Made by a program: the position numbers and the translations under genes. From Falciphora oryzae (lineage: Eukaryota > Ascomycota > Sordariomycetes > Magnaporthales > Magnaporthaceae), in assembly GCA_000733355.1 (NCBI GenBank), contig JNVV01000007.1, positions 1,052,624 to 1,116,623 on the forward strand: a stretch of 64,000 bases of DNA. The letters run 5' to 3'. Positions within the stretch are counted from its first letter, which is position 1, and every line of letters starts with the position of its first letter. The notes beneath the pieces are model-generated. The model was given only the letters and a program-made list of their open reading frames with translations. It was not told the DNA's origin and did no database searches. Positions 53,742 through 64,000 of the stretch are shown here, piece after piece.

Positions 53742-56700
53742 CTAATTTCGATACGTATTTTCCAGCGCCACCGATAAAGTCTCGCAGAACTGGCTCCTCT
53801 GCCTCCTCCTAGTCTCCGCTGGCGACACATTGTCATCCACATCCAAAAACTGACTCCACGGCACCAAGCAGCGGAGCCCGCCGTCCAGTCCCCTGTTGCA
53901 TAGAGCCTCGAAGACCGCGCTCATGCCCTCTACGCGTCTCAGCCACGTGCGGTTCCTGATCTTGTCGCGCACATCCTGGTGTTGTGAGAAGTCCAGCAGC
54001 CGCCCGGCGATGCCCGCGGCGATGACGGCCGAGTAGCTCGTCCCGGACAACAGGTCCGGCACGTTGGGCAGGCGGACACCCTGGCCAATGATGGCGAAGC
54101 TGTTGCCATGGACCTTGGGAGGGCTGGGGTTGAACTCGACGAGCGAAGCCTTACACCCAGGCGTGGTGGCGTACATGCAAAACAGCTTGCCGGCCGAGTG
54201 CAGGTTCCCGGGGAACGTTACGCCCCTGAGGCCCGAGTTGTTCGAAGCCGCGGCAAACACGAGAACGTCCTTCTGCTCGGCGCGCGATATGGCCTCCCTG
54301 ACGCAGTCGTGCTCCTCGTAGAAGCCCGAGGGAATCACGATGATGTCGACATCCCATGTAAAGCAAGCGTGCTTGATGGCGTTGGCCATGCGTGTGGGGG
54401 TTTCCTCCGTATAGTCGCCGCCTTTGTCCCAAACCCGGCCGACGTGGATTTCGGCGTCGGCGTACACGTACGCTAGCAGTCGAGCCGCGTTGGTGCCGTG
54501 ATTGGTGCCGCCACGGACGCCGGTGCTGTCCTGGCAAGAGGAGTGGTTTCCGTCGACGAAGTCATGGTACTCCTTCAAGTAGACAGTGCCCTGCAGGCTC
54601 GAGTCGATTCCAGTGTCGATTATGGCGATTCGGGACGGGCGTGCTGATGCGTCCCTGTCTCGAGGTTTGATGCGCAGGGCTGCGCTGAATTGTTGTAAAT
54701 GTTCGAACCACTGCTCGGAGTTGAATCCGCCGTCCCTGGGCCGGGTTGTCAGCTTGAAACAAGACAGGAAGCACGACAGGAAATAGAGGGGAAAAAGGAA
54801 CAAGAAAAAAAGGAAATAGACCAGGAAATGGAAAATAAAATGGGACACGAGACGGGATAGGAGGGAGAACAAGAACAGAACAGGAAATAGGACAGGACGC
54901 TTGACAGAGTACAGGACGGAGACGCATACCCTACAGCAGCTGTTTGTCCATGTTTCGGACCGGTCTTTTTCGAAGCTATGTGTTTCGAGAGAGTGACTGG
55001 CAGTGCAGCAGGTTCGAGGAACGACACCTCAGCCCTGTCTTTTGATGCCAAGTGTTGGGGAAAAGCATCCGGTGGCTTGAAATTCTCCCTCGGGATGCCT
55101 CTGACGGCGGAGACCGTCCAGGTGGCCTCCCACAACACTCGAAGTGGGGTCACGATCTTCTCGTGGATAGCATCTCTCATTTCATGCTCGCGCGTTGTCA
55201 AGAACTGCGGTTTCAAGCACAGCTTGATCACGTCTCTCAGAATTGGATAGGTACCATCTGTACCATTTGCCTGGGACCAGGTTTCTTCTTTTTCGGACAG
55301 CCTGAGGGCAACGAGGTGATCTGCATTGATCGCTGGCTTTCCTAAGGGATCAAAGAATTCGGGAGTATAGTGATCCTTAAGGCGAATCCCGAGCTCAACC
55401 TCCATCATCATGATGCCGAGCGCAAGCAGCTTTGGAAACCTGTGCGTCCGCAGTTCCTGGTGGTCGGTGCGGTGCGTAGGGTCTTCGTGGGCAAAACGAA
55501 CAAGCAGCAAGGGATCGTCGACATAAATCCCCAGCTTCTGGGCCTTGGGCTGCTGGAACATGAAGTGGACGACGTCGTTTGTCCAGACCTGGCGCATCCA
55601 GTCCGAATCGTAGAACTGCCATACAGCCTTGGCCAGCTCATAGCAGAGGCGCAGCCTCGGCATTGGCGTCAGCGGGGGTGCGCTGCGGAGCACATACGCC
55701 AATGAAAGGCTTGGTAACTGAAGGGCATAAGTCCGCTCCGGCAGCCTGACACCCTGGCAGATCAGGGAGCCGTTGAATATCTCGAGTTCCAGTCGACCGA
55801 GAGGTCGCTCTGAGATAAAGTTGCAGAACTCGGAAACCTCCAGAACAGGGCCCGTCTGACTGACAGCACTCGGTTCGTTCTCGCCGAGCCTTACCTTTTT
55901 TTGGCGGGATACTTGGATGATGGTGTCTTGCCACTGGCCGCAATTTACCGCATGGTGATCGTGCGGATGATCCAGGAACAGCAGGTCGAAATTCGCCGTG
56001 TCGCCCTCGTGCTCGATACTGCATCCATCGCTGTTAAGCCTCAAGTTCGCCGAGATTGTAGTCCCTGCGTTGTCTCCTCGTGCACATACGCAATGTCGCG
56101 ACAGCACGGAATGTAGTATTTTGATGTGCGCTTGGTAGTCGATCGCTTCGATTTTGCTTTCGTCTATTTTGACATCGTTGAGATCTGGGTTGGGGGGATC
56201 CTCGAGCCCCGCTAAAGTCTTGAGGGCTCGATGGAGCTTGCGCTGTGCTTTGCTCCCGTGCGGCGCGCAGAGTTTCTGAATGCTCTTTTCGACGGCGAGC
56301 TTGCCTGTCCGAATGTCCCTGAGGCCTCGATATGAGTCGAGATCGAGCCCGCGCGGGTCTCGAGAGGGTTTGCTCTGTGGGTTACGAGACCGAACGGGCC
56401 GTTGGCCCCCCTTCACTGGAGCATTAGTGGGACCTGATTCCCACGCGGCGTTGCCCGCCCGTGCGAGCAGCATCCAACTTGACATGAACTCCAATGATCC
56501 GCTACGGAGCCCGCCCGGTCGGGTGCGCCCTTGACGTACCTGAACAAGCGCATCCAGGTGATGGAGAAGCTTAGGAAGGTCTCCTTTGAGATGGCCATCC
56601 TGAAGCCGATTGTGCAAGGGAACTAGCACCTCCTCGAGGGTGAGGCACCAGGCCTTCAAGCCCTTCGTGCCCTTCGTGCTCTCCCTGGACCGAAGCTCCA

Positions 56701-56767
56701 GGACCTCTTTCCGTATCTTGGCCACCACCTTAAGCGCAAAGGCGGTAGCCTCTTCGGAATTGTCCAT
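53742..56767 (-). CDS. DUF7580-like sensor fused to subtilisin-type (S8) protease
   Basis: Main model: 56767-54930 joined to 54735-53742 (donor GTATGC, acceptor CCCAG, branch GCTGACA), 943 residues. Residues 1-75 are helical. The middle (about 180-560) carries features I associate with fungal DUF7580 proteins: a CVCARGDN block, LSLAYVLRSAPPL, an LRLCYELAKAVWQFYDSDW helix and an FPKLLALGIMMMEVELG helix. The C-terminal 330 residues are a subtilase with an intact triad: D653 (IAIIDTGID), H692 (GGTNHGTNAA), S846 (SGTSYSA), and oxyanion Asn in AAASNNSG. No signal peptide is seen, so it should act inside the cell. Subtilases with sensor-like N-termini linked to gasdermin genes are known cell-death regulators (HET-Q2 in Podospora). 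A CAG|GTACGT donor and CCCACAG acceptor could remove a further in-frame 165 nt (56375-56539); the frame is open either way. Confidence 0.85.
54736..54929 (-). other. Pyrimidine-rich 194-nt intron of the protease gene
   Basis: On the coding strand nearly the whole intron is C/T-rich and built of degenerate repeats of a TTTCCTGT-like unit. Splicing is needed to place the protease in frame with the sensor part. Reading through instead adds a hydrophobic Ser/Phe/Cys tail of about 60 residues and stops before the protease. Confidence 0.7.
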
Positions 56768-57086
56768 TTGACGGTCCGTGATGGAGAGAGCCCGGTGTAG
56801 TTGGTGTTGGGGACGTCGTTGCAAGTCATGAACAGACCAGATCGATTTGGTCGCCGTCGGGAAACGCAAACGCACGCGACGCCTACTGCGCGCAGATGAG
56901 GCCAAGAGGCGGGGCTCAGCGCACTCGAAGCAGCTCTTGGGATGTCGAGGCGTTCGGTTGCCACGTGATCAGAGCAGCCGAACTGTCCTTTAGAATCAAG
57001 GATCAAACCAACGATTGCTATTCCTCAGCGAGAGAATGCATCTGCGCTGCTGCCTCTCAATCTTCCACCCCTTATACGCCCTCACA
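56768..57086. promoter_or_regulatory. Divergent promoter shared by protease and gasdermin-like genes
   Basis: Only 319 bp separate the two start codons, so the genes share one regulatory region and could be co-expressed. I saw no certain TATA box or operator. The plus-strand frame is open with ATGs at 57036 and 57087. Confidence 0.6.
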
Positions 57087-58141
57087 ATGCTGGAAAAGTG
57101 CTGGTTCGTGCTGAGGTCGCCCTTCCCTGCACCTAGTCTCCCGGAGCATGGTGTCGGACGAGCCAGGGGTCCATGCTGTCCAGGGCACCTGGTCCCAAAC
57201 CTCAAGGACCTCAACTTCGTCATCAACGGCCGGCCGGGCCCTACCGAGTACCCGCCGGATGCGCCGCTCTGGTCGTTGAAGAAGTTCGACTTCAACTGGA
57301 AGAAAATCGACGATGGCGCCGCATCTCTGTCCGCTAAAGCCGTAACGCCGGTCGGGGGTATCGGAGCCGAGGCTGCGATCCAGTTCCAGAAGACCGTGTC
57401 GAACTACTGGAAGTTTGACACTCTAGAGACCTTCGAGCTGCAGCTGACTCCCACCTACCTCGAGGAATCTCTGGAGGAGTCTGTAGTCGTCGATTACATC
57501 AAGAACCACAGGTCTCCCGTCGGACTCTGGTCCATGTTCATGATCACGGGCATTATGGTCGCCCGCGGAACAACGCGCGAGTTTTCCAGCAATAGAGAAT
57601 ACGGATTCAAGACAGCGACCCAGGTGTACGTAATATACCTAGGAACCTCGTACGGCGAGCTGCCGTTAACATTACCTACGCCCCAACATTTTCCCTTCTG
57701 TTTACACTTATTTTTCCTCTCCCTTTCCCCCTTCTCCCCAGCTATATGCATCCCCTGAATATCCGAGCTAACACCGGTAACCATACCGGCTGGATCCTGA
57801 ACAGCGAGACCCCCGCTTTGGGCGGCGCTGGTGGAAATACTGAGCTACAGTTCAGATCTCAGGCAGGCGAGGATTCGAGCTACCGACAGGACGACCCGTT
57901 TGTCTGGGCCGTCAAGTTAAGAAAGATTACCAAGGGGATCTTGGATCGTAAATGGAACTCCAAGGCATTCACAAAAGGATCACAGTTTGGACTTGGCGGT
58001 GGCGCTATTCAGAAGGACGAGCAAGAGATACTGGCGCAGCTTGCTGAAGAGGGCGTTAAAAACGTCCGGCTGTTCGGATTCCGTGACAACGAGGACGGTG
58101 GCTTCGTCGTTTGGGAGGATGACGGCCTACCCCGCTCCTGA
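57087..58141 (+). CDS. Gasdermin-like pore-forming cell-death protein (HET-Q1/RCD-1-like)
   Basis: Two exons, 57087-57625 and 57742-58141 (donor GTACGT, acceptor CCCCAG, phase 2), give 312 residues. The order of elements parallels the gasdermin N-domain. First come a short N-terminal hydrophobic strand and a GHLVPNLKDL turn. Then alternating beta-like segments around a Gly/Ala-rich AKAVTPVGGIGAEAA hairpin, an FELQLTPTYLEESLEE helix, and a WSMFMITGIMVARGTT strand where animal gasdermins have their VYVVTEVL strand. Known fungal homologues form plasma membrane pores after a linked protease removes a short C-terminal segment. Here the divergent neighbour is such a protease. The identification is by pattern and context, not alignment. 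The ATG at 57087 has A at -3; an in-frame ATG at 57036 would add 17 residues. Confidence 0.72.
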
Positions 58142-58495
58142 CCCCGCGGCCCCGAAGGCGTGAGCTGATGCTGCAGGTAGGAGGAACGCGTGCAGAGGAT
58201 CAAGTGGTGAATACCTATCGAGGTACACAGTGCGACGGATAATACAAGGTAGATATGGAGGTAAATGCGAGCTCAACAAGGCTTAAGGAAATAAAGAAGA
58301 AAAAGGAAAAGAAGGAGGATTACAGAAATGCTGGGTAGACTTGTGTCACCTGTTTTGCCGGCCAGCCGGTCGCCGCCCGCAGCATTGCATTGTATAGGTG
58401 CCCTTTCCTCCAGCCCTCGCGGGTGCTGATGCTCCCCGCACAATCATCGACTGCGACAACTGGATGTCCGTTCGGGTCACAGCAAGCACTTCAAT
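58142..58495. other. Short intergenic spacer
   Basis: 354 bp between two co-directional genes, with an A/G-rich stretch at about 58283-58320. It holds the 3' end of the gasdermin-like gene and the promoter of the next. No gene seen. Confidence 0.6.
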
Positions 58496-61400
58496 ATGGG
58501 CGGAGCATCCGAAAACGCCGCCGTCTATCAGCAAGGCATCTCGTCTGCCCTCTTCCATGAGGGGGGGATTGGCTGGCGCACGAGGAGGTGCCAGGCACTG
58601 TTTGAGAAGTGCGCGCAGACCGAGCCACTCGCTGCGGAATGGCTGGAGAAGCGACAAGGCATGTTCAACCTCTGGTCGTTCGCGCTGAAGGCCTCGGAGG
58701 CAGGGAAGCAATCTCTTGACCACCGCGTCAGAACGAGGCCCGACATCGCGAAGCCGATCGAAGACCTTCTCGACGGGCTGCAAGAGGCGCTTGAACTGTG
58801 TTTGGAGATAGCGTGCCAGGAACAGCCTGTGGATCATCACTCTGATGACGCAAGTGACATCGAAATGACCGACTGGAGCGAGGAAGACGAGGATTCTTCT
58901 GAGGATGACAAGGACTGGCAGGACCCCTTCGCCCAGCAAAGGCTCTACATAACCTCAATCGTGGACCAACTTCGAAGGATTTCGATAGCAATTCGGAAGA
59001 CGGGAGCCAAGTATCGATACGAAAAGGCCGACAAGGAGCTGCGCGAGGACGAATTTCAAGATTTCCGCAGCGCTTTGACCGCCACAATATTGAGGGAGCA
59101 ATGGTGGCAGGCCAACAGCATGGCGCCGCTGGAAGCAGGGGACGGGGGCCAGTCGGAGGCAGAAGATGACTTTCTGTCAGACGCAGAAAGCGAGTCTCGG
59201 CCTGAAGTCAAAGATGAGCCTGCGCAGACGACGGAGCTCAACGTCCAGGCACTTTGCGAGCAGCTGCAACAGCCGTCCAAACAGCTCACAACGGTCCAGG
59301 ACCGTCTCGTCCGGGCCAACATACTTCGACGACATCGCATACGGTTCTTAACGGAGCGCGCCAGAATTGTCCAGCTGGCTTCGGCAAAAACCCAGGTTCG
59401 ATTTCAGAGCATACCACAGAAGCGCCATGCCGCCAGCCCTTTGCCAGCCAAGCCGGAAGAAGGGACAACACCGGCGCCCCCGAGATCCAGACAGTCGCTA
59501 CCACAGGTGACTCCGCCACCTAAGCCCCCCTCACGCGAGGATGGTCAGTCTCAGGTGCAAACAGCGACGGCAATTCCCACAGAGTTCGACATCAAGCAAG
59601 TAATCAAACCCAAGTCGTCACCCTCGGCGGTAACCGTCGGCACCAGAACGGGGGCAGGACACGAGTACCCGCGATGCCCTAAGCCTGCGGTTGACGGGCG
59701 AGAAAAGGGCATGATAAAGTGCCCATATTGCGCTGAAATACTGGCTGGAGAATACGTGCGTCATAAACAGCGCTGGAGGTAAGGGAACTAAACTTTTGAT
59801 ATCCTCCCCTATCCTTGCCCCTGTTATTTTNNNNNNNNNNNNNNNNNNNNNNNNNNNNNNNNNNNNNNNNNNNNNNNNNNNNNNNNNNNNNNNNNNNNNN
59901 NNNNNNNNNNNNNNNNNNNNNNNNNNNNNNNNNNNNNNNNCCAAATGCCCGGTATAAGCCCAAAGCTTACTGTTGCGATTGGAATTTTCAGGGGCCACGT
60001 CGCGCACGATCTCATACCTTACGCCTGCGTGTTCGAAGATTGCAGCAAGCCCGACGAAATGTATCCTTCTACATTCGAGCTCACTCGGCACACGATCAAA
60101 GAGCACGGAAGGACTTACTGGGTCTGCGACCGCTGCCCCATCCAGTTCTCGGGCGCAATCTCCGAGACCGCGTCGAATTGGCAGGCGCACATGAGAGCAG
60201 AGCATCCCGATTGCTTTCTGGAGACCGAGCTCCCTCTCCTCTGCAGTGCGAGCCGCCAGACCCTGATCCCTCCCGTCGCCTGCCCGCTATGCCACGCCTC
60301 GTCCGACGTGCCATCAGAGGCCTTGAACGAGCATGTGGCCGACCACCTGCACGCTTTCGCGCTACGTGCGCTCCCGTGGGATGCTGCATGCGGAGCCGAG
60401 TCGGTGTCGGATGATACTTTTCGGGGACACTTCCATAAGGGGAGAAAGCCGGAGGAGCCGAGGGTCCTCGACGCCGAATTCATACATAGATGGCGGCTCG
60501 GTATTTCCCAGCAAGAAGACCTTGATATCATTTTGGGCAAGCCGGGAGCAGATGTGGTAGCGGCTGCCGACTGGCGTGGACCGGCATCCACAGAAGCCAT
60601 ATCCTTGGCCCGCGCGATCGAGGAGACGATGGATGCCCTCTTTGGCCATGATTCTGTGGGCGGGGAGTTCACCTGGTCTGTTAAGGCTCTCTGGTCTCCT
60701 GAACAGCCTGTCTACGAGTCGATACCCTTGCATGTCAAACGGAATGGCGGGAGGTGGAGAGCCTACGCCGACGAGATCGAAGCAGCGCTCTCGTTGTGGC
60801 TTTACTCCGTCGACAAGTGGGAGAACAACGTTCAAGGGGCAAAGGAAGAAGGGCTGAAACAGTCCCCAGACGATGGAAACGCCAGGGAGGCCCAAGGAAA
60901 GGACGGCGGAGAAAGGCCCAAAGACGACGCGTGGCTGCGGAAAGAGACCCCCGCAAAGCCTAGCCTCCGGCTTCTAGGCCCGTATACGGCGGCTCTTTAT
61001 CGAGACCTCCAATGGTGGATGCCTGACGGTGCCGCCAGAGTCATCGAGGTGGGTGATATTAAACCGGAAAACGACAGCAGCACAATGAAGGTGGAGGCCC
61101 ATCGAATTGTTGGATTCGCGCCCGGCGTCAGGTTTCCTCCCGCAGACATTGACATACATCCGTACGAGCGGAAATCTCCGGAATCTCCCTGCGAAGATGC
61201 TCCCCTGGCAGTCGAATCATATAGTCCTTTGAAGACACTATACGCCCAGCACATGTTCTCCGCCTTCATGTGGGCTGCGGCGAAAAAGATGAAGCAAATC
61301 GAGGACAGAGCAGATGTACGACCTGCACGGAGAGACGGTGAAAGTGGCGATTCGACGTGGCAATCGATTGCGCTACGCAGCAGCCGGCTCTCCAAATTGG

Positions 61401-62542
61401 CTCAGGACATCCAAACCACCGGACTCGGAAGCCTGGAAGAAATCTACCTGGCCATCATTCCCCCACTAAGTGTGCAGCAGAAGCTTCCACGAGCTGACGC
61501 GATTGTCGAGTTGGCGCGACAACATGCCAAGCAACACGAGCAGTTACAGCATTGGAAGCAGGCTCGCGACGCATACGTGTGGCTCTTTCGAGTGGCAAAA
61601 ACATTCCCGGAACAAAGTGGCATTGCCACCAAAGCTACAGCCGTGTTGATGGAATATTTAAGAACGATCACTCAAGCTTCCAAATTGAAAGAGGCTCAAC
61701 AGTACTACGGAAGGGATATCGATGAGCTGAAAGAGGTGAAATCAGATCTCGAAAAGGAGCTGGAAACTGCTTGTTCTTCGACCTTGTCAAGTTTTATGAA
61801 GCTATATAAGGACCAGGGCCGTCAGTGGGAGTGTGACCTTGTGCAAAAAACCGGGTCTGCTGGAAGTTACCCCGACACATTCAACTTTACGGAGCTGCAT
61901 CAGCATGCTGGATCCGATAAATGGCCGGACCTCCAGAAGATGCAGAAGATGTTGGAAGGGGGAAGTGATGCGAATCTGAAGGACATCCACGACTGGACGC
62001 CGCTCCATTACGCCGCGGCAAAGGGATCTGCACGCGCCGCCGAAGAACTGTTAAAACGTCGAGCTGATGCCAATGCCCGGGACCTTCTCGGATGGACACC
62101 ACTATATTACGCCTGTCAAGCCGGCCAGACTGCAATCGTGCAAAATCTTCTCCGAAAAGGCGCAGAACTTGATGTGCGCGGCAGAGATGGAGTGGCGCCG
62201 CTGCACTGTGCGGCAATGAGTGGCCGTTTCGATGTGGTGAGGCAGTTGATTGAGGCAGGAGCAGCTCTTGACGTCCTGGACGCCTCGGGAACCACTCCAC
62301 TACACTGGGCTGCATATAATGGGAATAAGGACGTCGTTGAATATCTATGGCGAGACGCGAACAAAAAGCTGCGAGACCATTACGGCAGGACTGCCTTGCA
62401 TCTAGCAGCGATAGCGGGAATGGCGGAAGTGGTTCAGCTGCTTAAGGGCGCCGAGAAGGAAGCGAAAGATCGCTCTGGGCGCACGCCGCTGCACCTGGCC
62501 GCGGGGAACGGGCACGAGGCCGTTGCAAGGCTTCTCAAATAA
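58496..62542 (+). CDS. C2H2 zinc-finger and ankyrin-repeat protein, possible immune-type sensor
   Basis: Two exons, 58496-59778 and 59992-62542. Donor GTAAGG and acceptor TTTTCAG are in phase, and the intron contains the 110-N gap. The product is 1277 residues. The N-terminal 100 residues (WLEKRQGMFNLWSFALKA, then SLDHRVRTRPDI) resemble the conserved front of fungal AcuF-type zinc-finger proteins. Zinc-finger pairs start at C409/C412 with H423 and H430, and two or three more fingers follow up to about residue 560. Residues about 560-1075 are helical and unassigned, with a YSPLKTLYAQHMFSAFMWAAAKKM segment. Six ankyrin repeats (about 1085-1277) end exactly at the stop. This layout resembles large fungal proteins found in self/non-self recognition loci; a role as a sensor for the neighbouring gasdermin pair is inference. 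Confidence 0.82.
59831..59940. other. Assembly gap, 110 N, inside an intron
   Basis: Undetermined bases lying wholly within the intron of the zinc-finger/ankyrin gene. Exons on both sides keep phase across it, so no coding loss needs to be assumed, though an extra small exon cannot be excluded. Confidence 0.95.
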
Positions 62543-63432
62543 CGACTTTACCACCTCCCCACCCACCACCTACTGCCTGCCCTCACTTATATACCTAAGA
62601 CGTGGCAAATAGAAGGCTTAAGAGTGTGAAAAAAAAGTTGCTAGGCTAATGTTTATCAAATGGTGGCAGCTCCGTGTGGCAATTACATTGGGGTGCTCTG
62701 TAGACCTGACTATCGAATTTTAGTTTCGGTGGATTTGGCCGGGGTTTTGTGCTGTACAAGGACGAGTCTTGCCTGAACTCAGCCGCAGCCCGGCGCGCGA
62801 CAGATGGCAGGTATGAAGGAGAGCAAAAGAAATCTGTGAGGGACAAGAAGAGGAGGTGGAGAACTCGCTGGGTGTAATGCTGCGATACCTCTCATGTGCG
62901 GTTGTGTGGGTAGGGTACCTACCTCTAGGTACCTAACTATCTAGGTACCCAGCTGCAGATCCCACACCCGTGAACCAACAGCCCCGCTGTTGCTTTTTTG
63001 AAATTTCCAGCGGCGGTTGTTGGCACAGGAAGGTACGCCGCGTCCTTCAAGTTCAAGATCATCCCCGCATTGCCCTCCTGAAGCGCCAGAAGTGGTCTGG
63101 TCTTCAGGGGGTCTGATCTTACTGACTTGGGCGTAAAGGCCACACAGACAACAAAGAGTGGCCTGTATGGCTTATCTAGAGTGACTTCTAGTAGCATAGG
63201 AAGTGATTGTAGGTCGCTCTAGATGTCCATGCGGCAGCTGTCTTTCGTGCCTAGTTTACATGATGGCAAATTGCCGGCTGAACTTTTGAGTGTCTACCTC
63301 CAATACACGATATATCCAGGTAGGTAACTAAGGAAGAACAAGACATCATCGTCCACTTGTAAGGGTTCAATGCAAACATCAAATCCATCCCACCTGCATC
63401 TTGCGCTTCCATGACCCTAATCTCTCCCCGGC
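62543..63432. other. Convergent intergenic region with clustered GGTACC motifs
   Basis: No gene seen. Between 62912 and 62950 three GGTACC sites occur in a run of alternating ACCTA/TAGGT words (AGGTACCT at 62927-62934), giving several possible small hairpins. Confidence 0.5.
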
Positions 63433-64000
63433 TCACCAAGAAGTCCACCCATGGTCCCTCGCATACTCCCACTCCGCACCGCCCATACGTTCTCGGTGAA
63501 CCCGATCCCACATGTGCTCGCCAATCGAGTCTACAACACACCAGCCATCGCCGATCGGCTTGCGGTACCCCGAGCTGCTCTCGCAGAGCGCCTCGGGCGT
63601 TGATTCGGTCTCGGGGAGCACGTCGGGCTCGCGGGGGTCTTCCGGGTCCTTGCTGAACTCCTCGTACTCTTCCTGCGACAGGGGCTCGAACTCGAGCCGG
63701 GTCACGGTCTCGTCCTCGCCGCCCAGCCAGCCGTCGGCGTCGCAGACGTAAATGAGGGCGTGGTAGCGGTGATTTGCCATACTGTAGACGTACGAGGGCA
63801 CCATGCCGGGCATCCTCATCGCCGCCGTCCCGCCGTCGCTGTTTTCCCCCTCTGCGTCGGGAGGGCGGCCGGCGCCGCTCTCGGCGGCGTCAACGGCTGC
63901 GACTTGGACCTCGAAGCTGCCCCGGGCGTCCCGCTCGGCGCGGTAGTGGCGCATGCAATCGTCCCAGCTGCCGTTTGGGATAAAGTACATGTCCAGACGG
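63433..64000 (-). CDS. Unrecognised protein, 5' end possibly beyond the window
   Basis: A 185-codon frame from an ATG at 63990 to a stop at 63433. The frame remains open to the window edge (three more codons), so the true start may lie outside. It is acidic, with an SMANHRYHALIYVCDADGW segment in the middle, an E/P/D-rich stretch (EYEEFSKDPEDPREPDV) and a C-terminal block with EWEYARDHGW. Strong GC3 bias matches the other genes. I recognise no domain. Confidence 0.6.
   Translation of the reverse strand, partial: RLDMYFIPNGSWDDCMRHYRAERDARGSFEVQVAAVDAAESGAGRPPDAEGENSDGGTAAMRMPGMVPSYVYSMANHRYHALIYVCDADGWLGGEDETVTRLEFEPLSQEEYEEFSKDPEDPREPDVLPETESTPEALCESSSGYRKPIGDGWCVVDSIGEHMWDRVHRERMGGAEWEYARDHGWTSW

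Noticed and set aside
54749..56905. Single 718-codon sensor frame ending in a hydrophobic tail as the normal product
   Set aside because: A consensus donor and in-phase acceptor join it to the protease exon, and the apparent upstream start is a TTG; kept only as a possible retained-intron product.
57087..58141. HET-s/HELL-type or lectin-like reading of the gene
   Set aside because: No amyloid repeat motif or transmembrane HeLo pattern; the strand/helix order fits a gasdermin better.

Overview
This is 64 kb of a draft assembly of a filamentous ascomycete nuclear genome. Two runs of N (26108-26834 and 59831-59940) mark scaffold gaps. The Pezizomycotina assignment, most likely Sordariomycetes, rests on short GT-AG introns of roughly 70-200 nt with CTAAC-type branch sites, GC-rich coding exons with Q/N/P-rich tracts, long intergenic spaces full of A/T homopolymers, and the gene content itself (Tup1/RcoA, Pho85, a Ycf1-type ABC transporter, CFIm25, and a fungal gasdermin-like gene beside a subtilase). 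Species was not determined. No CRISPR array, rRNA, tRNA or intact transposon was seen. Every exon boundary given here was read by eye from splice signals, reading phase and protein continuity.

Left part (1-30.7 kb): three well supported genes in a sparse landscape. They are an unrecognised 1172-residue low-complexity protein (829-4572, minus), a Bmt5-type 25S rRNA methyltransferase (7128-8273, plus) and a YDR124W/AFUB_079030-like Q/H-rich protein (13323-15795, minus). After these comes a 14.4 kb stretch without any gene I can support, rich in homopolymer and microsatellite tracts.

Middle part (30.7-52.3 kb): mostly conserved cellular genes. These are a full-length ABCC (Ycf1-like) vacuolar transporter with unusually long late introns (30720-36919, minus), a UPF0047/YjbQ protein (38242-38903, plus), the mRNA cleavage factor CFIm25 (39231-40127, minus), the Tup1/RcoA corepressor (43720-45892, plus), an intronless 710-residue disordered protein (47120-49252, plus) and a Pho85-type cyclin-dependent kinase (51157-52307, plus).

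Right part (53.7-64 kb): an accessory island that looks like a fungal programmed cell death module. A protein with a DUF7580-like sensor region fused to an intact subtilisin-type protease (53742-56767, minus) is divergently transcribed, 319 bp apart, from a gasdermin-like pore-forming protein (57087-58141, plus). Downstream of the gasdermin and on the same strand is a 1277-residue C2H2 zinc-finger/ankyrin protein (58496-62542). In known fungal systems (Podospora HET-Q1/HET-Q2, Neurospora RCD-1) a linked protease activates gasdermin by cleavage. By analogy, the protease here would be the activator, the gasdermin the executioner, and the ankyrin protein possibly an additional sensor. A further unrecognised gene (63433 to the right edge, minus) is cut by the window end.
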